Shown here: one piece after another, positions 1 to 7,300 of the stretch | Layout: each line of letters begins with the position of its first letter | How positions within the stretch are numbered: the stretch's first letter is position 1 | Assembly: GCF_000701705.1 (NCBI RefSeq) | Contig: NZ_JNJP01000082.1 | Span: 1 to 15,271, forward strand | DNA from: Bilophila wadsworthia ATCC 49260 | GTDB taxonomy: Bacteria > Desulfobacterota > Desulfovibrionia > Desulfovibrionales > Desulfovibrionaceae | Direction of reading: 5' to 3' | DNA: 15,271 bases | The notes under the pieces: model-generated | Database searches by the model: none | The model's input: the letters and a program-made list of their open reading frames with translations, nothing else | What the model was told of the DNA's origin: nothing | Translations under genes and position numbers: made by a program

Positions 1-137
1 TTGGCCAATTCATGAAATACGCCCACCAACTCCTCACGAATCTTGCCGTACAAAACCTTTTTCCGGTATTTCGGAATCCACACTATATGATACTTACACT
101 CCCAGACCGTATGACTTAAACTTTGTAATTGCTTCAT
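1..137 (-). CDS. tnpA: IS200-type transposase TnpA, N-terminal fragment (runs off window)
   Basis: The reading frame starts at the ATG complementary to 135-137 and stays open to the window edge (45 codons). It begins MKQLQSLSHTVWECKYHIVW and continues with IPKYRKKV. The pattern of a short start, 'H-x-x-W-x-C-K-Y-H-I-V-W-x-P-K-Y-R' and a basic stretch is the conserved opening of the Y1 HUH transposases of the IS200/IS605 family. These are about 140-150 residues long and cut and join single-stranded DNA at hairpin ends. The HUH motif and the catalytic tyrosine lie outside the window, so activity cannot be judged. The start has a strong Shine-Dalgarno sequence (AAGGAGG) six bases upstream, placed inside a hairpin. 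Confidence 0.92.
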   Translation of the reverse strand, partial: MKQLQSLSHTVWECKYHIVWIPKYRKKVLYGKIREELVGVFHELA

Positions 138-143
138 AAAAAG

Positions 144-180
144 CCTCCTTGTTCTGCCTTGAGCGGTTCGGACAAGGAGG
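144..180 (-). promoter_or_regulatory. Hairpin covering the tnpA ribosome binding site (left copy)
   Basis: On the minus strand CCTCCTTGT (180-172) pairs with ACAAGGAGG (152-144), a perfect 9-bp stem. The 3' arm is the Shine-Dalgarno sequence of tnpA, so the fold would block translation. A ribosome-binding-site-masking hairpin in the tnpA leader is established for IS200 and helps keep transposition rare. Confidence 0.8.
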
Positions 181-215
181 TTTGCTGTTTTAGGGAATTG
201 TCAAACTGCAGGAGC

Positions 216-234
216 CCCCCGGCTTAGCCGGGGG
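216..234 (-). other. Subterminal hairpin of the IS left end (left copy)
   Basis: An 8-bp stem CCCCCGGC/GCCGGGGG with a 3-nt loop sits just inside the element's left end. Compact hairpins of this kind are what TnpA dimers of the IS200/IS605 family bind and cut next to in single-stranded DNA. The identical structure is found at 15134-15152. Confidence 0.75.
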
Positions 235-251
235 ATCACGTCAAGGATTCG

Positions 252-811
252 GCGTACGGGTCTTTGCCGCGGACCTGTGGATAAACCCTTCGGACAACTT
301 TGCGCGGTTCCGGGACTTCGGGCTTGAAGACGCCGTTATCCCCCTCCGGGCCGAAGGACATGCCCTGCCCTTTGCCGAAGGGTACTTCGACGCCGTGATC
401 TGTATCGATGCCTACCATTTTTTCGGCTGTGCTCCGGAGTACCTCGACGCCCACATCGCTCCTCTCGTCAAGCCGGGCGGCTTTATCGCCGCCGCCATCC
501 CGGGCCTCCGGCAGGAATTCACGGGGGACATCCCCGACGAGCTCCGGCCTTATTGGAAGGAAGATATCAATTTCCACTCCGCCGGATGGTGGGCCGAACT
601 CTGGAAACAGTCCACCCGCGCCGCCGTACGGGACGCCTTCTCCCTCCGCAGCCACAAAGCCGCATGGGAGGACTGGCTCCAGTGCGACAACCCCTATGCA
701 CAGCGCGATGCCGGCATGATGGAAAAGGCCGGCTGGCGCTACTTCGATTCCATCGGCATCATCGCTACCGTGTCCCCGGCAGCCTGTTCGGAACCGTACC
801 TCCTATTATAA
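252..811 (+). pseudogene. SAM-dependent methyltransferase, 3' part, truncated by IS insertion
   Basis: The frame is open from the IS junction to the TAA at 809-811, giving about 186 residues without a proper start. It reads GVRVFAADLW at the junction, then HALPFAEGYFDAVICIDAYH and VKPGGFIAAAIPGL. These match the post-motif-I part of a class I Rossmann methyltransferase: the acidic residue after strand 2 (AADLW), the strand-4 'FDAVICIDAYHFFG' and the 'LVKPGG' of strand 5. The upstream glycine-rich SAM-binding motif I is missing and should lie beyond the left IS copy. A GTG at 395 could start a 138-residue remnant, but that would lack most of the SAM pocket. The substrate cannot be named. The broad family also includes cyclopropane-fatty-acid-synthase-like and small-molecule methyltransferases. 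I infer the gene is dead. Confidence 0.82.
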
Positions 812-1169
812 GGTAGAGGTTTCCCTTGAAGGCCTGTCGCCCGTGCGGCGGAACGGCCTCCCCCTTGGCAGCCCCACCTTGGAAATACCGTTCGCCGAAC
901 CTCCATACCTCCGATAGGCATTCGTCCGTTTCCGGCACCAACCCGGACGGATGTATACCCGCCATCCCACATCAGCCCAAACCTTTTGCCGGAGCCTCAC
1001 ACCTCCGGCAAAAGGGCATCCCCGGCGAGCCCGGAACACAGCAAAAAGCAGCGGCTTCGGGCGAGACTCTCTCTTCCGAAGTAAAAAAGCCCTAAAGATC
1101 TGCATGGATTCAATGGCGACGGTCCCGATGATACCCACCCGCCGGGACGCCAAATAGAAACAAGTCTCA
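812..1169. other. Non-coding stretch with three hairpins between the methyltransferase remnant and the adhesin promoter
   Basis: I see no convincing gene here; the open frames lack recognisable motifs. Three inverted repeats stand out. At 925-951 there is a bulged stem (TCCGT..CCGG / CCGG..ACGGA). At 984-1013 there is a perfect 11-bp stem TTTTGCCGGAG/CTCCGGCAAAA with an 8-nt loop. At 1055-1081 there is a 6-bp stem CTTCGG/CCGAAG with a 15-nt loop. None is followed by a clear U-tract on the plus strand, so they are not typical intrinsic terminators, although the second could end the methyltransferase transcript or be part of a dispersed intergenic repeat. Confidence 0.55.
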
Positions 1170-1198
1170 TTGACAGCCGATGCACGACTGCTTATAAA
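1170..1198 (+). promoter_or_regulatory. Sigma-70-type promoter of the adhesin transcript
   Basis: A perfect -35 box TTGACA (1170-1175) and a TATAAA -10 box (1193-1198) are separated by exactly 17 bp. This is one base from consensus and would place the transcript start near 1205, giving a leader of about 170 nt before the adhesin ATG. It is the best promoter seen in the window and points at the giant gene or at a small RNA ending at the terminator just upstream of it. Confidence 0.72.
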
Positions 1199-1212
1199 CA
1201 AGAAAAGTTTTC

Positions 1213-1237
1213 GGCATCCCGCCCCCTTGGGGATGCC
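1213..1237 (+). promoter_or_regulatory. Leader hairpin near the 5' end of the adhesin transcript
   Basis: GGCATCCC (1213-1220) pairs perfectly with GGGATGCC (1230-1237) around a 9-nt loop. It would form about ten bases after the predicted transcript start. A 5' hairpin in this position can stabilise a long mRNA or take part in leader regulation; the role is inference. The ATG of the small leader frame (1233) lies in its 3' arm. Confidence 0.5.
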
Positions 1238-1307
1238 CATCATTCTTGAGAAACGCGCCTTCGCGCACCTCTCCCAGCCCGACATCATCAGGACTGCCCC
1301 ATCGTAG
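1233..1307 (+). CDS. Possible 24-codon leader peptide upstream of the adhesin terminator
   Basis: An ATG at 1233 opens a 24-residue frame (begins MPIILEKRAF, ends RTAPS) that stops at a TAG at 1305-1307, four bases before the terminator-like stem begins at 1311. That placement resembles a leader peptide coupled to an attenuator. Against this, there is no properly spaced Shine-Dalgarno sequence (GGGG directly abuts the ATG), the start codon lies in a hairpin, and the peptide has no run of a single amino acid. It may be chance. Confidence 0.18.
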   Translation: MPIILEKRAFAHLSQPDIIRTAPS

Positions 1308-1310
1308 ATA

Positions 1311-1349
1311 AGGCCCTGCACATTACGTGCAGAGGCCTCTTTTGTTTTT
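1311..1349 (+). terminator. Intrinsic-terminator-like hairpin in the adhesin leader (possible attenuator)
   Basis: AGGCC-CTGCAC (1311-1321) pairs with GTGCAG-A-GGCCT (1327-1338), an 11-bp stem with one bulged A and a 5-nt loop. CTTTTGTTTTT (1339-1349) follows directly. This is the form of a Rho-independent terminator. It lies between a strong promoter (1170-1198) and the adhesin start (1375), only 25 bases from the ATG, so the promoter would mainly make a short RNA of about 145 nt unless the terminator is bypassed. Attenuation of the adhesin or a separate small RNA are both possible. It could also end some upstream transcript, but no gene needs it there. Confidence 0.65.
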
Positions 1350-1350
1350 C

Positions 1351-1367
1351 CTCCTACCGTTAAGGAG
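1351..1367 (+). promoter_or_regulatory. Adhesin ribosome binding site with a small masking hairpin
   Basis: AAGGAG (1362-1367) precedes the ATG at 1375 by seven bases, a good Shine-Dalgarno sequence that decides this start over the upstream in-frame GTG at 1327, which lies inside the terminator hairpin. CTCCT (1351-1355) can pair with AGGAG (1363-1367) around a 7-nt loop, which would partly hide the site. The stem is only 5 bp, so its effect is uncertain. Confidence 0.55.
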
Positions 1368-1374
1368 TCCTGAT

Positions 1375-4300
1375 ATGGCGGACATCATTCTCAATAAGCC
1401 GGAAGCGGGCACTCAGGCCGTCTTCGAAGCGGCCGGGGACAGCCGAATCGACCTCAACTTCCCTACTGATCAGGCAACGCTGGAACGTTCCGGCAATGAC
1501 CTTATTTTCCGTTTCGACGACGGCAGCACCGTTGTCCTGCGTGATTTCTATACGGCCTATACCAAGGACTCCATGCCCGACTTCGTGATCGAAGGCACTC
1601 CGATCGCGGGCGAGCAATTCTTCACGGCCCTGAACGAACCCGACCTCATGCCCGCGGCCGGTCCGGCGGCAAACGCCGCCAGCGCGGACGGCGGACGCTT
1701 CCGCGAATATGCCGACGACGCCCTCATCAACGGTGTAAACCGCCTTGACGGGCTCGACCTGAGCAGCAACCGCGCCTTCTTCCCCGAGCGCGACCCGTGG
1801 GGCGGCCTGCGCGGCGACGATACCCCCAACTACGCGCCGACCCTCAGCGTCAGCGGCTCGCTCGGCGTCATCGAATCCGGCGTGTTCCCCGGCGGCAATG
1901 AACTCTACGAGGGCGTCCCCTCCATGTCCGGCAGGGCCACCGGCACCGACGCCAACGGCGACACGCTTTCCTTCGGCTTCATCGACGCGAACGGGGCGCA
2001 GGTGACCAGCATCGTCACCCCCTATGGCGTGATGGCAATGGCCCCCGACGGGACCTACACCTATACCATCGACAACGCTGATCCCGATACCAACGGCCTC
2101 GCTCTTGGCGAAACCCGTACCGAAACCTTCACCGTCTACGTGAGCGACGGACGCGGCGGCCTCGCCACGCAGGAAATCACCGTCACTCTCACCGGTACCA
2201 ACGACCGGCCCGAACTCTCCATCGCCAACGCCGCGCAGGGCATCCACGAAGACACAGCCTCCGTGGGCGGCACATTCGCCGTGCAGGACCCGGACAGCGA
2301 CAGCGGGCAGAACCAGACGTTCCACATCGAAGGCGGCAGCAACACGCCCGCCGCCGACGGCACCAGCCCTTCCGACGGTTCCCACTCCGCCACAGGCAGC
2401 ACGGACGCCACGTTCACCACGGACTACGGCAAGCTGACCCTTGATCCCGCCACCGGGCAGTGGACCTATGCGCTCAACAACGCCAGCGACAAGGTCCAGC
2501 AGCTCAATGCCGGGGAAACCAAGGTCGAAACCTTTGAAGTGACCGTTACCGACGAGCACGGCGCGACCTCCACCCAGACCATCTCCGTTACCATCACCGG
2601 CACCAACGACATCCCGGAGATCGACACCGATCAGAGCAACTTCCATCTCGACTTCAAGGAACAAGGCGTCTACCAGCCCTCGGAAAACGGCGACGGCAAC
2701 ACGCCCACGACGCCCGGCGGAACGGGCGAAGGGCAGCATCAGACCGGAACCCTTTCCGGCAGGATCTTCGCCTCCGATACCGACAAGGAAAACGGGGCGG
2801 GCTCCACGGAGCACGATGTCAACAAGCTCAACTTCCACGTCGAGCACGCAGGATCGAGCCTGACCGACGGCGGCGCCTCCACCACTGTGACCGGAACCGG
2901 AACCCCCGGCACCGGGGACATCGTCTATGCCTACACCTCCGCCTACGGCACCCTGACCTTCCGCGCGGACGGCTCCTACGAGTACACGCTCAACAACAAG
3001 AATCCCGGCGAAGCAGGCGCGGACGGCAATGCCGTCAACAACCTCTCCCTCGGCCAGACCGTGACCGAGACCTTCACCGTCTACGTCACCGACGCCCAGA
3101 CCGGCCGGAGCGTGCCCCAGACCATCACCGTCACCATCAACGGCACCAACGACGTCCCCACGCTTGATCTGTCCAACGACAATCTCAACGATCTGCTCGG
3201 CGGCGACGGCAACCTCCATGTGGTCGAGGACGGCGTGGGCCGTGACGACGCCAACACCCCCACCACTGATCCTAGCAAGGAAAACACCTCCTTCACGGGC
3301 CATACCACCGACACCGGAACCGCCAGCGGCAATGACGTCGACACAGGGCATATCCTCCACTTCGGTGCGGCTGCGGGCGACAGAACCGGCGAGGCGTTCG
3401 ATCCTTCCGTATTCAACACGGCCGACTCCACCGCCACGGGCGGCGCGGCCTCTTCCGTGGTTGCGGGCGGCCAGTACGGCAGCCTGACGATCAACTCCAA
3501 TGGCTCCTACACCTACACTATGAAGGGCGAAGGCGAAAACGTCAGCTTTGAGCTCGACGGCAAGACCTATAACTCCCTTGATCAGCTCGCCGAAGGCGAC
3601 ACCATTTACGAAACCTTCACCATCTACGTGCGCGACGAGCACAATGCGTGGACGGCGAAGACCGTCACCGTGGCCATCCACGGCACCAACGACATCCCCA
3701 CCCTCGACATCACGGGTAGCGACTGGAACATCACGCAGGGCGGCGATCTGTCCATCGACGGCACCTTCACGGTCACCGACAACGACCGCGACGCCGGGAC
3801 GGATCAGGCCTTCCATATCGCTGGCGGCAAGGACACCTCCGGCACGGGCACTGACGGCGCACACGGGACCGACGGCGACACGAACGCCACGTTCACCACG
3901 GACTACGGCACGCTGACCCTCGATCCCGCCACCGGACAGTGGACCTACGAAGCCAACCCCGACGCGATCAAGGGACTCGGCAAGGACGAAACCAAGATCG
4001 AGACCTTCGAAGTGACCGTCACCGACGAGCACGGCGCGACCTCCACCCAGACCATCACCGTCACTCTGAACGGGATCAACGATGCGCCGTGGCTCGGCCA
4101 GACCTCCATTGATCTCAAGGAAGAAGGTGTCATCCTCACTCCGGAACAGCCCGGCGAGACCTCCAATACAGAAACCCACGAAGCGCCTGGTAACACGGGC
4201 GAGGCCGGACAGGACGAGCACCGGACCCTCGTTGAGGGCGAACTCCCGTGGAAGGACGACGACATCAACGACAAGCCGATCTTCGGCATTTCCGGGCTGA

Positions 4301-7300
4301 TCGGCGCTACCGATGGCATCCTCAACGTCACGATCAAGAACGGCGATCCCGACGCCTCCAACAACGTGGACGTCAAAATCCTCTCCTCCACGACCGACCC
4401 GAATACTCACATCCAAACCATCGTGACCAACTACGGCACGCTCACCCTCGACACGCAGACCGGCAAGTTTACCTTCGACATCAGCGGTTCCGACGCCGAC
4501 AAGCTGGCGGCGGGCGAAGAGCTCGAGTTCAGCTTCCACACCACCGTCAACGACCAAAACGGCGGAAACGCCGACAATAGGCTCGACGTGACCATCCGCG
4601 GCACCAACGATCGGCCCAGGCTCGATCTGGTTGAACCCACCCACGGCGACAACGTCACGGTCGTGACCGACGATAAGACCGGCGAAGTCAAGTTCGACAT
4701 CACCGAAAAGGCCGACGTCGCCAACGACACCACCGTTTCCGGGACGCTCAAGTCCGACGACGACGATCGCGGGGCGAACCTGCGCTACGGCGTGGCGCTC
4801 GGCAAGCAGGACGTGGAGTCCGAAGCGGGCCGAAACCTCGCCTTCGGTTCCGGTTCCGACGGCAAGCCCGGCATGGGCGAACCGCTCCATCAGGTCGGCG
4901 GCAAGATCGTGATTGAAGGCAGGTACGGCACGCTGACCATCGATCCGGAGAGCAATACCTACACCTACAAGACCAACGAAAACGCCGACCGTCTCGGCCT
5001 CGACGCCGACGGCAACCCGCAGACCGGAACCGACGAGTTCACCATCTACGTGCGTGACGAGCACGGCGCGTGGACGGCGAAGCCCATTTCCGTCACGGTC
5101 ACCGGTTCCAACGACACGCCGACGATTACGGCTGACGACGCCGAGCACTGGGTCAAGGAAGCGGGCGTCGTGGACACCTCGACGGACCACGGCTCCACCA
5201 CCGACACGGCGAAGACTCCGGATCCCTCCGACGATTCCCGCGAGCTGACCGACGCGGATAACAGCCTCTCCCGGAATGAAATTTCCGGTCAGGTCCACGT
5301 CAAGGATACCGACACCACCGACACCCTGACCCTCGACATCGGGGCGAAGGAAGGCTCCGGCACGACCCTCATCGGCGATCCCAAGACGGACGCCAACGGC
5401 AACATTACGCTGGAAACCGAATTCGGTTCCATCATCCTGCACAAGGACGGGACCTATACCTACACGATCGACGAAGACAAGACGCAGTCCCTCTCGCAGG
5501 GCCAGACCGAGAAGGAAACCTTCACCATCACCGTGAGCGACGGGCACGGCGGCACGGCCTCCGTGGACATCACGATCAACATCGTGGGCACCAACGACCG
5601 GCCTACCCTGACTCTGACTCCGACGAGCGACACGGTCGTCAGTGATCCCGGCTACGACAAGGACCATACTGAAGTCGCGAAAGACCTCACCGTCACCGGT
5701 ACCTTCGAGGGTGCTGACCCCGACTCCAACCCCACGCTCGAATACGGCGTAAGCACCAGCGCAGGCAACCGGGACACCGCGTTCGACGCGAACGGTAACA
5801 ACCCCGGCATGGGCGGCGGACATCATTCGGCCACGGGTACGTACGGCTCCCTGACTATTGATCCGAGCACCGGCGAGTACATCTACACGCTGGACACCGC
5901 CAAGGGCGGCGCTGCGGACAAGCTCGGCCTCAAGCCCGACGGCACGCCGGAACAGGGTTACGATACCTTCACCATCTACGTGCGCGACGAGCACGGAGCA
6001 TGGTCCGAACAGACCATCACCATCACCGTCAACGGCTCCAACGATGCGCCCGTCATCGCCAAGACCGAGAATACGCTCACGGTGACGGAATCCGGTTTCG
6101 ATGAGCACAACAGTACTATCATCGGCACGAAGTCGGACAAGGGACAGGTGAACGCCACCGACGTGGACACCAGCGATCAGGGCAAGCTGACGTATTACTT
6201 CTCCGACAAGGCTCACAACCCCGTCACGTTCGGGAAGGGCGACGTGATCGGCCATCTGACGCTCGCCGACGGTACGAAGACCGAGATCACGGTTACCTCC
6301 GTCAAGCCGGACGGAACCATCGTAACCGACTACGGCACGTTCCATCTGGACACCAAGACCGGCGAGTACACGTTCACGAAGACCGAATCCACCGGCAACG
6401 CCACCGATCAGCTCCAGCTCGGCGACAAGGTGGAACTCGACTTCTCCATCAGCGTGAAGGATTCCCACGGCGAAACGGCTTCGAGCACGCATGACGTCAC
6501 CGTCGTGATCAACGGCTCCAACGACCGGCCTTCCGCCACGATGCAGGGCATCACCGTCAAGGAGGCGGGTGTCCATGACGGCAACACCGCGACCACGGCC
6601 GATACGGACGGCACCCTCGGCGCTGGCGAGCACCGGGTCACCTCCGGTACGCTGAATATAACGAACCTCAAGGACGTGGACGACGACATCAGCAAGGGGT
6701 TCGGAACCGGAGAGGATCAGTTCAAGATCAGCTTGCGGGGCTCGGGCAATTGCGGCACGCCGAGCCACAATGCCGACGGCACGTGGACCATGACTCACCT
6801 GCTGAGCAATGGCGGAGACTTCAACAACGTCAGGGCCACCCTCTTCAACTCCAACTTCCCGAAGGACGCCTTCGACAAGCTCGAAGCGCAGCTTCGAGCC
6901 GAAGGGCTGCTGGGACAGAATCAGGATCTCACTTACGGCAACGCGGCTTCCATCCTCTCTCAGGTGGCGCTCGGCACCCTGACCGTCAACCCGGACGGTT
7001 CATACTCCTTTACCCTGCCCCCGGACGGCTCGGCGGGCAGCATGATCGTGAACATGTTCGGCGCGGACAACTCCTCCAACCGGACCATCAACTTCTCAGT
7101 CACCGACCCGCACGGCGGCGTTTTCAACGGTTCATTCGGCGTCACCATCAAGGGCACCAACGACCGGCCCGAACTGGAACTGCTCGGCGGCGATGATCAC
7201 CGCCTCTTTATTTCCACGAGTACGACGCCCGACGGAAACGCGACGACCCACGCCACAATCACCATGACCGAAGATGACAAGTCCTTCTCGGCCAATGCCA

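Larger units (their letters stand above)
1..251 (-). mobile_element. IS200/IS605-family insertion sequence, left copy, 5' part only
   Basis: This is the left-end half of an IS200-type element read on the minus strand; the rest runs off the window. It contains, in element order, a short-loop subterminal hairpin (216-234), a leader hairpin that covers the tnpA ribosome binding site (144-180), and the tnpA start (137). Positions 97-251 are an exact reverse complement of 15117-15271, so a second copy lies at the other end in opposite orientation. Identity stops at 251, which limits the left end of the element, but the true end could be a few bases further in because the target sequence may also be shared (cgaatccttgac). 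Elements of this family move as single-stranded DNA, have no terminal inverted repeats, and insert 3' of a short target. Confidence 0.9.

Noticed and set aside
806..1321. Minus-strand frame of 171 codons in the methyltransferase-adhesin interval
   Set aside because: It has no recognisable family, runs antisense through the promoter and terminator, and its R/G-rich composition looks like translated intergenic sequence.
1327..1374. Upstream GTG start extending the adhesin by 16 residues
   Set aside because: It lies inside the terminator hairpin and lacks a Shine-Dalgarno sequence, while the ATG at 1375 has AAGGAG at good spacing.
1205..1374. c-di-GMP riboswitch in the adhesin leader
   Set aside because: It would make biological sense, but I cannot find the conserved GEMM core or tetraloop-receptor pattern; the leader is left unclassified.
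1360..6798. Open minus-strand frame of about 1800 codons opposite the adhesin gene
   Set aside because: It is in register with the adhesin codons and stays open because TTA, CTA and TCA codons are avoided there. It has no motifs and its sequence is the complement of VCBS repeats. The shorter frame at 7132-9906 has the same cause.
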